From Brachionus koreanus (taxonomy: Eukaryota > Rotifera > Eurotatoria > Ploima > Brachionidae): DNA of 64,000 nt. The stretch's first letter is position 1, and each line of letters opens with the position of its first letter. The stretch is taken from NCBI GenBank assembly GCA_016987375.1, contig PJRA01000005.1:688750-752749 (forward strand), in the 5' to 3' direction. Below are positions 22,333 through 34,000 of the stretch, one piece after another. The notes beneath the pieces were generated by a model. The model made no database searches. It worked only from the letters and a program-made list of their open reading frames with translations, and had not been told where the DNA came from. Position numbers and translations under genes: made by a program.

Positions 22333-23368
22333 AAAAATTTTCTCTTTAGATTTATTTTAATTATTTTTTTCATAGAAAAAGTAATGTTGGCCGATTAGAG
22401 TTTACGAATATGTTTAGTAATAATGATTTATTTTTATCTTGTTATTTATTTTGTAATAAAATTTTGAACCAATGATTCTAATAAATTTAAATTTTTTTTA
22501 AAAAATTATTGTTCAATTTAAAGAATTTAAGCGAACAGATAAAGCACTAGTTCGAAAACACACAGAAAAAAATTTTGACGATAATTTTTATTAATTATTT
22601 AGTTTTTAAATTTGTCAGAATCAAAAAATCTCAGAAATATCTATTAGAAATTTTATAATCTTTTTCCAGTTATTTGTGAATCCAATTTACTAATTTTTTA
22701 ATCATTTGAGTCAAATTAATTTAATTTGATTTATTTTTTTTTTTTTTTTTTTTTAAAAAAAAAAGTTTTTATATCTGTTTAATTTATATCAAGTGACTAA
22801 CATTTTTAATCTAGTTAATCATTCCCCCAAAATTAAAAATTGCTGGCTAGAAAAACTTTCTGTTAACTAGAGCTTATCAAAAAAAATATTCTGTCCATCT
22901 AAATTACAAAATTAAAGCTAAGAGGATGTGGCTTTGATCTTTAAGAATTTTTCAAAATGTAACTGTTACAATGATCTATGATCCTAAAAAGTAATAACGT
23001 TTTTCGCGCATTCGTTATTTCTTTTTTTGACAATTTGTAAGTTCATTCATATAAGCATCATGTGATAAATATGTTTTTTACAAGTCCTATAGCTTTGAAG
23101 AAACTCTAAATTGTTTAGAAACTGGTTGATCAACGTCGTTGTCTGTTTATCATAGTCTTCGAATAATTGAACTTTGAGACTTGGATTCAGAACTCATTTT
23201 TTTGATGAAGAACTTTTGAAATTTTTTTTATAATCAAAAAATCATTTTTATTTATTATTTTCTGTACCAAACTAATGCTTCTTCAGATATGATCAAATAT
23301 CTTTTCTTATTCAAATCAGTTAATTTAATAAATAAAAAATAAGTGATATTAAAAAAATAAATAATAAT

Positions 23369-23440
23369 AATAGTTTATATTCTACGCTCAATTTAGTTAA
23401 TCTAAAATTACAAAGCAGAAAGACTAAAGTAGTCCTGCTA
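23369..23440. repeat. dispersed repeat next to a TAA microsatellite
   Basis: AATAATAATAG, then TATATTCTACGCTCAATTTA and ACAAAGCAGAAAGACTAA, closely matches 51697-51785, where the same block follows a (TAA)n run. A mobile element with a microsatellite end is possible. The 22385-23940 interval otherwise shows poly-T/poly-A (22735-22765) and AT-rich sequence only. Confidence 0.4.
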
Positions 23441-23949
23441 TAGTAGACTTTTCATTTTTTATTATTTCTCCCGACATTAACTAGTCTCTTTTTGGGCTCT
23501 GTAACGTTTCATAGCAAGGTAAATCATAGCATAATTTATTAATTCATAGCAAGATAAATCATAGCATAATAAAAAAAAATTATTAAGTTTTACGTTTTGA
23601 AAGAGTTTTAATTTGTTGATTAAAGGAAAAAAAATAATCATCAATGTTTAAACACATATTTGTTAAATAATCAAACATACAATTTTTCTTATACGATTGA
23701 CATAAATTTAAAATGCTCCTGCTTTAATACCTCTTTTTCTTTGAATTGATTTGTATTCTTCTACTGCGCAAGTTCCTGATTGATGGAGAATTATTTCGAT
23801 TATCTTTAAGAAAATTCTTATTCATTTTTTTCTAAAAAAAATTAAAAATATTTCTAATTATTCAATTAAATTTAATTGCTATGAAAAGCTTGCTATGAAT
23901 TGTATACTATGAAATTTTGTTGTTTGCGATGAAAAATAATAAGATGCTA

Positions 23950-24960
23950 TGAAGTGTTCTATTGCCTCTTTTTGAACTGGCTAATCGAACTTGCTGTGGC
24001 AACTGACGTTTGCAACACATTCCATTTGTTCACTACTCGGTTAGATAGAAAGTTTCGTCTTGCTTCACATTTTGTTAGCTGAGAGAGAATGCGATGCTTT
24101 GCTCCCCTTAGTCCTCCACTTGGTCCTTCATTATTAACTGAATTCATAAGTTCCGCATCATAATGCCAATTGACATGATTATACATGTATGTATGTATTT
24201 TTTTTTAATTTTATAAAAATGAATCAAATCTCCACGCTTTCGCCTTTCTTTTAGAGTTTCTAATCCTAAATTAGCTAACCTTGACTCATAATTCAAACTT
24301 TTATCTGTGGGACAAGTTTCGTTGCTCTTCTTTGTACTTGTTCTAGTCGGAATATATCCATTTTTAAATAAGGATTCCAAGCAAGCACAAAGTATTCTAG
24401 ATGGGGTCTTTCATATGTTTTGTAAAGTTGCAAAAATGATTGAGTATCCTAATACACGAACGTTTTCTTGAGCATGTTGTTAGCTTTTTTAACTCATTTG
24501 TCGATTTGATCATTCCATTTGAGTTTGTTGTTCATCATTACACCAAGATCGCGCTCAGTAGTAGTCTCAATGTCATCTTGAATTAGAATTTGATCACATG
24601 TATTTCTAATGACGCTAATGAATTTGCTGTCATCCGCAAACAGCTTACAAAAGTGACTTACTATCTCTGGTAAATCATTTATGAAGATCAAAAAAAAGTA
24701 AAGGACCAAGAACTGAAATTTGTGGAACCTCACTTAGCACATCAACCCAATAAGATTCATACTGTCCTATCACTACTATCTGTTTTCTATCTAACAGAAA
24801 ATTTTCTAGCCACCCCAAAAGTTAACCCATAAATCCATAACTCTTTAACTTGATCTAAGTAACTAATGCGATACGCGATCAAATGCCTTCGCAAAATCAA
24901 AGAATACTACCACATGAATCACTGAATCCTCTATTCAATGCCTCAGTGATGATATCTAGA
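23950..24960 (-). mobile_element. degraded non-LTR retrotransposon (RT and C-terminus)
   Basis: The minus strand reads, in order, FLLDRKQIVVIGQYESYWVD and LSEVPQISVLGP (RT block), INDLPEIVSHFCKLFADDSK (catalytic FADD motif), LIQDDI joined to ETTTERDLGVMMNNKLKW by a deletion, then a C-terminal part with YESRLANLGLETLKERRKRG and HYDAELMNSVNNEGPSG, ending KWNVLQTSVATASSISQFKK. Stops and frameshifts break it. It is the same family as 17100-17440. Confidence 0.75.
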
Positions 24961-26073
24961 ATTTTCATTTTCATTTTTTTATCTCTTATTGGCTTTTCCA
25001 TTATTTTTATTAGGACCGATAATAGTACATATGGGTTTTGTGAAATTTAGTACAATAGAACAGAACAAAATGTTGAAAATTCTTATAACTTTTTTTTTGA
25101 AAGTCCAAAGTAAGTTCTGTAAATGCAACATGGTACAACATTCAAAGTTGCATTATTATTAACAATCTGGTAAGGTTCACCAAATCATAAACACGAGTTG
25201 TGAACCAAATATTTTTTTTGGTTCATCTTTACGATTTTATGTTATTTGGGGCAAGAAAAAAATTCCTAAAAAAAAAACCTCATGATTAGAAGTAAAAAAA
25301 AAGTGCCTAGACCGCCTCAATATTTTGTCGATTTTTCGAGATGACGTCAACAACATTGTCAAATGATTTTTTTTTTAAATTTTTTCTAAAAATAGATTTT
25401 AAATAAGGTTAGAAAACGTTTTTCGAGTAAAAATTGAAAGGTTGCTAAGGGTCTTAAATAGATCGGATTTATTTCACCCTATTTCTTAAAGAAAAAATAT
25501 ATAAAGTCCGTGATAAAGCTTTCAACATCCCCGAAATTTTTACAAAATTTTCATTAACCTATAGATCGATTCAATAGATCTTGGTAGGCTAATGTCGATA
25601 TCTTTTTTTGAATTTTTTAAATTTAAATTTCTTTAAAAATACAAAAATATGTCAATTTAAGATATTAAGAAAAAAATAAGCTAAAATTGATTTTTTAGTA
25701 TCCCTGAGTAAATTTCCTCAAAAAATTTGAAAAATTGATTAATTTTTTTATTATTGATAGTTTGATTGTTAAAATTTAGTTTTATAAAGAACTAAAGAAA
25801 GATTCCTAAAATAAATGATCATTTGGGCTAAAGATTAATAACCTGCATCAATAATAAAAAGAATCAAAAGCATCAATCATCTTCTTCTATCATCTTTACC
25901 ACTCATTCTTGACATGTTTGGACACACAATAAATTCAAATCATCTAATATTTACTTAGAAGTCTCAGATCCAAGACCAAGTAATCGAAGTAACAAAAAAA
26001 ACATGACACTAAATGCTCTTAAATGAATAGAATTTCAGCTGTCCACGTTATCAATAAATAAACTAATTATATC

Positions 26074-26301
26074 TTAAATACGGTTACAAAAGCAAAAGTA
26101 TTTTGAAATCATGTCTATTCTTTTTGATTGACCAAGGTGAAAGGTTTGAGTTGAAGCATTAACTGTTACTTTTGGATCTGATTGACATCCGTTATGTTCT
26201 TTATTAAAACCATAATTGATTCTATTTAAGTCATATAAATTTTCAATTTTAGTATATTCGATACTCATTAAATCGTTAGAATCCACATTTAGATCGTCAA
26301 C
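26074..26301 (-). CDS. unidentified ORF fragment next to an N gap
   Basis: The minus-strand frame runs from the N gap to a stop at 26074 and reads DSNDLMSIEYTKIENLYDLN and KVTVNASTQTFHLGQSKRID. No domain is recognised. It lies within the composite element and may be a transposon gene end, or chance. Confidence 0.2.
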   Translation of the reverse strand, partial: VDDLNVDSNDLMSIEYTKIENLYDLNRINYGFNKEHNGCQSDPKVTVNASTQTFHLGQSKRIDMISKYFCFCNRI

Positions 26302-26318
26302 NNNNNNNNNNNNNNNNN
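26302..26318. other. assembly gap (N run)
   Basis: Seventeen Ns mark a scaffold gap. Confidence 0.97.
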
Positions 26319-26979
26319 ATTTTAACTTAATTTAAGAAAATATTCAACCAAACAATTCTATGAATCATGTGATAACACTTACAATAGTTGAACAATATTT
26401 CAATAGACAATTCTTAAAAGTAATGAAAAGAATCAGGTTTTTTGCAAAAAGCTATTTTTAAAATATCTTGTTTTTTATTGAAAATCTTAAAATCTTATAA
26501 TTCTTGTTAAAAATTAAATACTTAAGGTCAGAATGGATTTTATTTTTTAAATAATCATCTGATCATTCAACTAATATTGAATTAATCAACAAAAAGAATT
26601 AACCATTTGTATTTAATCGGTCCATGTATTTTTGGTTTTAAAAAAAATCTCCTTCAAGCAATTATATGAATGCTTGAAAACACAAAATTAGTAAAAGATA
26701 TCACATCAACGACTAAAAATTCAGAAAATTCAATAAAAATTGCCCCAGAATTCATTTTTTTTTGAATAAAATCCCAAATTCTTAATTCGGGTTTATGATT
26801 TGGTAAACCTTAGAACTCTGCAATTATGTGAAACAACAAATGATCACACTCAACATATATTTAAAATAGTATTTCAAACATTATACTTTAGACTTTATAT
26901 TATTGCAACATTCCACAAATGTCAATTAATCATGCAATGGAATGCAATTAAAAAGATTATTCTTATTATCTAGTTTTGG

Positions 26980-27433
26980 ACTTTAGCTTTTTATTTATTT
27001 ATTATAAATATTTCTTTTTATTTTTATTAAAGTGTGAAAATAATTTTTATATTTTATTTTAAATAAAATCCATTTAAAAAAGAGCCCAGCTTTTATTTTC
27101 ACAAGTGGTAGCAGCTTGGTATAAATCTTAGACAAAACTGGAACTAAGAAATAAGAAAATATTAAACCTTAAACCGCCAAAGGAATTAGAAAAATCAGAT
27201 TTAGGTAAGATGAGTGAAGATAAATCTAAAACAAGTAGCCAAGCAAGCTCGTTGGGGTCAGGTCTTACACAAGAGATGATAACGGAGATTTGCAAGATCT
27301 CCAAAGCTCATACCGATGCACAAAACGCTAGCTTACAAAGACTGCTACTGGAGACAATGAAGTCGATGATGACGGTTATGAGACCTCAAGAGCCCTTAGC
27401 AACAGAAATGAATCACATTTTAAATTTAGACAA
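26980..27433 (+). mobile_element. LTR retrotransposon 5' part: LTR end, primer site and gag start
   Basis: The sequence up to about 27103 (AAATAAAATCC, then GAGCCCAGCTTTTATTTTCACA) resembles the 3' end of an LTR, followed by GTGGTAGCAGCTTGG as a candidate primer binding site. An ORF begins at 27210 (MSEDKSKTSSQASSLGSG, then LTQEMITEICKISKAH and LLLETMKSMMTV), polar and gag-like. It is cut at about 27434 by MITE-family sequence. No zinc knuckle, protease or RT follows. The Ty3/gypsy assignment is a guess. Confidence 0.4.
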
Positions 27434-28047
27434 ATTTGGCTTTAGTGCATTTTGCAGAGATTTTGCACATCATTAACAGACTTTGTCTTCTGGTGCAACT
27501 AAGTATGTTGCAGTTTGTTGCACTTACAGAACAAATTAAAAGCATTCAGAAAAAAAGCTATAAGTTTTTTAGCATTAATTGTTGTTCTATTTTTTTATTT
27601 TGTACCAAATTTCACAAAACCGCAAATTTAACATGATTAAAATTTGACAAATTTGGCTATAGTGAATTTTGCAGAGACTTTGCACATCATTAACAGACTT
27701 TGACTTCTGATGCAACTAAGTATGTAGCAGTTTTTTAATTTTGAACCAAATTTCACAAAACCTACATATGGATGAATGCCATCGGTACCTATTGATTTGA
27801 AATAACGTTTTAGAAGATTATCATTCTTAAAAAATCTTGTCAATTAAAGTTTTAAAGATCAATTTATTATTAGCTACTAAAAAAAATATAAGCCTTATGT
27901 GTATATTTTTTGTAAGAACTCATATATAGTTTCGTTTACTTATCCATATACGAGGAAAAACATAACTCAATAAAAAATCTGGTAAATAAATTAATAAATA
28001 ATTAAAAATTTTATTAAAAAATCATTAAATAAAAATGTTTAATCTGA

Positions 28048-31000
28048 TTAATTAGTATTTTTCGTTCTTCTACAGAATGGACAGTGTCCTTTTTGAAGTA
28101 TACTCAGCTCATAGTCATCTGTGTGAAAAAACTTAAATAAAAAATTATTTAAAAAATATTAATTTATTATTTATTAAAATAAATGCTTACTCTATTACAA
28201 AAATTGCATTTTACAATAGGCTCATTAGCCAAAATAATCTTGTAAAATTTCCATCTCAGTGGAGAAGGCCATTTGCAAATAAACACATGGGTCGGATCAA
28301 TTGCTTTTAGTACATCTCGGTTTACTGTCACCGGTCTATACTCGCCAGCATTAGCCTAGAAAAATATAAGAATTTTTTTTCCTTTAATACCAAAAAAAAT
28401 TACACTAAATTTTTTCATTAATGCTACAAATGGATCCTTAGCCAGAGAATTTGAAGATTTTTGTTCTCCTATGACCAAACGGTTTGTTGAGCCTCTGGCT
28501 GTGTTCAAGTCACCGTAAACTGCTTCTCTTTCTCTCAATTCGGCATCCTTGTCAAATTGACTATTTGGCACAAAGTCGATTAGAGACAGTGCCTCCTCGT
28601 CACTTATCTCATCTGGTATGATGAATTCAACAAGTGGCAGTGATTCGAATGAAGCAAACGAAAACACATATGATTGTCCACAATTTCCGCAATTATTTCC
28701 TTTCGGATTCAACAACGGATTGTGATGGCTGCATCGGTAGCACAAGGGCAGCAACTCTTCGTCATCCTTGAATGGTTTGGCTTTTATGGTCATTGACAAC
28801 TGTTCGATTTCATCCGAGAATTTATGAGGCACCATTACTTCATCCATTCGTTCTAGGATATTTCTCGAAAATTTAAACGCCTGTATGTCTTTGGATATTT
28901 TTGCTCCAGTATACAATATTTTACTAAATTAAAATTATTAAATAAATATAAAAATTTTTTCTTTATAAATTTACAATTTAGATATTCCAACAGGAACGTG
29001 TTGTTCTTGGCTTATTTCATGAAACAAAAATCTAGAAGCATTGAAAAGTGTATCGGGCAAATGCTCTGTAAACGGATCAGCCTTTTAAATTTACAATTAA
29101 TTTTTGTTTAAAATTATTTTCATTTATATTTATTATTTTACCACATATCGGTATATATGCTCATAGGCATAGTATATTTCAGCCAAGCGTTGATACTCTC
29201 TGAATTTATTTAATGATTTGCCTCTAATTTGGTCATCTGGTTCATCTTTATAAATTAAATAAAATTTTAAAATTTAATTTAAAGCTCTAATTAAAAAAAA
29301 AAGGTGCCATTCTTTAGTCAGTTTGGTTTGTTCTCTTTCAGGCTTATTCACAGGTAAGAGCGATAAACAAATATTAAAAAAAAATTGATTTAATCTTTTT
29401 ATCAAATTAAGTTTAGTTTATATGTGTAATGACAATAACATAAAAAAAAAACCTTCTATAATTAATTTTAAGAAGAAAAGAAAGAAAGAATGTTCTTTCT
29501 TCTATACTTTTTTAGAGAGTTTAAAGTTTAGTTGAATTGTTAAACGATTTTACACATGTTTTTTGATACCAGAGTTGACTATGTTAATTCTAAAAAGTAA
29601 AGTTCACGCAAAACTACAATACTTCATGAATTTAATTTTTTCAACCATAAATGGTTTATTTAATTATTTTAAAAAATTTAATTGTTTAATTGTTGTTTTA
29701 TTTTAGTTTAATTCTTGTTTTATCCCAAACTACTCCAATTTTAGAATCAGAAACTGGAAAAAATTCATTGACAAAAAATTTTTAGCTCAAAGTGTCAATA
29801 ATACCTTTTCTTGAAGTAAAAATAAGCATGTTTTGCAATAAAAATTATTTAATTTTGACATTTTTAGATTTTAGATTTCTGATTAAAAAATAATTTTCAA
29901 AAATGATTATATATTTATTTAACTAAAAAAAAGAAAGGATAGGACATAAATTTAGAAAAATTAAATTTTCACTAATTTATTACGAAAAAAAGGAATAGAG
30001 TTGTGCAAAGGGCATCTTGAAGTTGATGATCAATTCAAAATATCACTTCAATTCAATTAGTTTATCTCAAGATATTTATTTAATTCAAATCAGACTTGTT
30101 TATAAGTTTATAAGTCAAGTCGATATTTGTTTAAATAACAATACATAGTTTTCTTTGGAGGAGGATTGCTGTTTTCGACTAAAATTAATAAGATCTTTCT
30201 TACTATTAATTTAAATTATGATTTAAATATTGAAAAAAAATGACTTAACAATTAATTGCATTAGTGAAGGTTTAAACGCATTTAAATAAAAAACCTTTTA
30301 TTACTATTTTATCCGTATTTTTGACCGAATGAAAAAGCTTTTTATTAATGCTCTTTGAATTGAAATAAATTAATTACATATTTTTCTACATACAAAAATA
30401 ATTTATTCAAATCATAACTTTAACTTAAATTTTTGTGACTGAGACTTAAAACTGTGACTTATAAACAAGTATCATTCAAATAATTTTAATGCCACATTTT
30501 AATGCTTTAGATTTTATTTTGATTTTAAAAATAAAATAATTTTGAAAATTTTTAAATATTTTACTAAATTAGAAAAAAAAAATTAATTATTAACATTTTT
30601 TAAAAAATTTATTTAGAATGGATTCAAACATTTGTCTTTAATTTCTTTAAACCTTTTTATTTCATTTATTTTTAAATCGCCTATAAAGGCTTTCATTGAA
30701 ATAAATAATAATAATAAGCTAGTCTCATTGAAATGATTTTAATACCACATGCTTTAGATTTTATTTTGATTTAAAAAAAAAAATTTGTGCGAAAATTCAC
30801 AATATATTCACATTATTGTATGAAAATATCTTTTTTGAACGTTACTATTATTTAATTAGCATTAATAAAAATCTCTAATGACTTCTATTTACTGGAATGA
30901 ATACTAAAAGTCTTCACAATAAGTATAGTTTAAATAAATTAAAAATAAATAGAATAAAAAATAGTGAAAAATGTGCAAATTTTAGATAAATAAACACTTT

Positions 31001-34000
31001 AGTGTTCCAAAAAAATCAATAGCAAGCATCAATAAATTCTTACTAACTGTGACTAATAAATTAAAATTAAGTTAGTTTTTTTTCTCGGTGGCTGTCTTTT
31101 ACTTCTCTCTTAATCTATTTAATTTTAAAATAAATCGTTGCTAAAATAAGCATTATGGGAGTGGCTATACCCAAATGTAATACACCACTGTATTTACTAA
31201 CCATTTTATATGTTTAAAATTTATACTATTAAAAGCTTAATTAAAATAATTGAACGTTCTGAAGTTCTTTGAATGGAATCTCTATTTATACATGTATACT
31301 TGTGTTGATAACACAGGCTTATAATTAAGCAAAGATGTAATTTGGGTGATAAATGTATTTGTCAGCATTTTGAAGCGTCTAACCCCTGAGATACGTGACA
31401 AGTATAATTATTATCTTTGTGCATCAGTTGATAAGCTGATTTAATTTACAATAAGGAAAAACGATATAATTTTTTAAATTTTTTATAATTAAATCGTTTT
31501 TCCTTTTCTACTAAAATTTCACTTAGCAATTTTTTTTAGACTAAAGACATAATTAATTTAAAAATAAAATGAATTAATTTTTTTTTTTGAAAAATCTTAC
31601 CACTAGCAATTTGAAGATATTCCATAGACAAAAGCCAGTAGTAATAGCTGGCATCGTTAAATCGGTTCTCAACTACAGCATTAAACGTAAGCTCTTCAAG
31701 AACCTTAATTGCTTCTTTTTTAAAACCAGCCTCATTGAAAGCTAAAGAAAATATTATCAATTTAATTTAATTTCGTTTGAAAAAAATCAAATCAACCTTT
31801 TTGTGCTTCTTCGAACTTGTCATTTTCAGCTAACCATTGACCATATTTATAATGGGCCATATTGTTCAGATCAGGATATTTTTTTGCCAAAGCAAACACT
31901 TCTTCCCACTGATTTGAAGAAATTCTCAAGTCAATGAGCTCTTTTATATTTCCCATTTTTTCATATACTTCACCTGCAAAATTGAATAATTTCATTTTTT
32001 TAAAATATTCAGCACATTTATCGAGGGAATCGCGGTCGGCTTTGTCTAATTTTCTCACTATTTCTAAAAGCATATCAGACCAATTGTTCTTTCCAGCAAG
32101 ATCTATGGCCTTGCCGAATTGTCTGGCACTCATGTACAATTCGGCAGCTGTTTTAGCATCGCCACTTTGCAAAGACCATTCGGCCTGTTTTAACATTATA
32201 CTATTCTTGTCCATATTAGCTCCACTGATGTACTCTTTTGCCATGTCAAACATCCTCAAGTCAGTAAACATTTGCATAGCCAAATTTTCATCTCCTGCTT
32301 TTCTAAAAGATTTGGCCGCTTCGGTAAATTTTGACTGATAAGCAAAAAAAAATCCCAAAATAACGTCACTTTTGATGCTTCCTTGCTTTTTCATTTCCAA
32401 AATATTATAGATCAGATTCAAAAATTTGTAGTCTTTTATACGAATAAATGATTTTCGCGCTATGTCCAAGTGAAGATTTTCTAATGCCAATATGCCTAAT
32501 GTTTCCCAATCACGGTGGGTCACACCCAAACAGGCCACCTCATATGCCTCTCTTTTTTACATAGATTTAGATTTTTGTTTATTACAATGTTTATAAACTC
32601 ACTTAAACATGTTCTTTTCGAGATACTGGGCCATAGAGTTTGAATGGGCTATCTCTATTGATGAAATACTCAGTCCATTTGTATAGAATATAAATGAACT
32701 ACTGAAACCAACTACATTTCCCTAGAAAAATTTTAATTTTAGTTAAATAAATTTTATATTTTGTCGAGTAATAAAATTTTGCGTTTTTTAAAAGGTTGGA
32801 TATTTTTTATTTTGGCATCTTTTTATTTCAAAAACTTTTTTTGTTTATTTAATTCAGAAAAAAATTTTAGGTACTGTCAATGACGCAAGTAAAATCTATT
32901 ATGATATTTTGGTTTAAAGCAGAGTTGTTCAAAAGTCATAAAGTCAAAGTCAAGTTACTTTTAAAAGACTTTAAAACAACTTTTTTTTGAGTTTTCTACA
33001 AGATAAAACTTTTAAAAAAAAGAAAAAAAATTCTTTAATTTTATCGAATAATTTAATCTTATTAATTTTGACATTAAATTTTTAAATTAAAATTTCAACT
33101 TAAATAAAAATGTAATTAATACTGACTTTTTTTTGAAAAAAAAAATTTAAAGTCAAGTCACTGACTAATTTTTTTTTTAAGATCTACAGTTATCCCTGAC
33201 TTTTATGTACTTAACGTACCATATGTAGCTATATAAAGGATTTCTTTTTACTTTCATGTTCTATTATATGAAGCTCACACTAGCCTACAATTTAATCTAC
33301 CAAAAATCTAAAAAAATTAATTTGAAGCTTTACTTTATAACCTATGTAATTCTAAAACCTATATGCATACTAATAGAACACTTTATGCTAAGCAAGCCCG
33401 ATCCCTAAAACTTTTTTAAATCCCACTTTGTTAAAAGAGAGAAAACCATCAAATTTATTGTCTGATGATTTTATGATTAATTTAATGATTGTTTTTCATT
33501 AATCTTAATAAGATACAACAAGTCAAAAAAAATTATAGTTTTTTTTCATAGCTTTATTACACAATATTTTCCTTCTTCCTTATATTTTTAATAACTTTCT
33601 TCAAAAAGTCTTGATGTATATTTTTTAAAGATAAAAAATTTTGAGTTTTATTTTCCTTTTTTTTTTAAATATGAATAAAAAAAAAGCAATACAATGGTTC
33701 TTGCTAAAGTGAAACGAATTGAGACGCATTCTGTTTCATCAATTCCGTTCCATTACATAAAATTCCTTATAAATAATTTAATGCAGCTTATCTTTATTTT
33801 TAAAACTTTTTTATTTTAATTTTTTTATTGCTTTTATTAAATTGGATTTTGAACTCCATTATGTTATATAATAATTCTGAGCTTTATTCGCTTTAAATAC
33901 AAAAAGTTTAAAAAAAATACATAAGCAGCATAAAAAATTTATAAAGAAATTTTATGGAATGGAACGGAATGGATTGAGAGAATAAATGTAACGGAAGCAG

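Larger units (their letters stand above)
25034..27762. mobile_element. large composite element, GTTTTGTGAAATTT family ends with shared 8/9-bp duplication
   Basis: The left end (GGTTTTGTGAAATTTAGTAC, 25034) and right end (AAATTTCACAAAACC, ending 27762) are inverted copies of the same terminus as the MITE at 19970-20220. TACATATG(G) lies directly outside both ends (25026-25033 and 27763-27770), so the 2.7 kb block appears to be one insertion. Inside are the left-half MITE sequence (25034-25150), an N gap, an LTR-retrotransposon 5' part, and a second right-half copy ending near 27622. A duplicated segment of about 215 bp (27428 and 27644 onwards, GACAAATTTGGCT) is also visible. Confidence 0.6.
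29246..31600 (-). other. large IFT122 intron 8
   Basis: A GTAAGA donor at 31600 and a TTATAAAG acceptor at 29246 bound 2355 nt. It contains a hAT MITE (30091-30473) and a short foldback (31453-31505). The remainder is AT-rich with no ORF of note. Confidence 0.8.

Noticed and set aside
26074..27762. Complete Ty3/gypsy element
   Set aside because: Only an LTR-end-like part, a primer site candidate and a gag-like start are visible; no protease, RT or second LTR.
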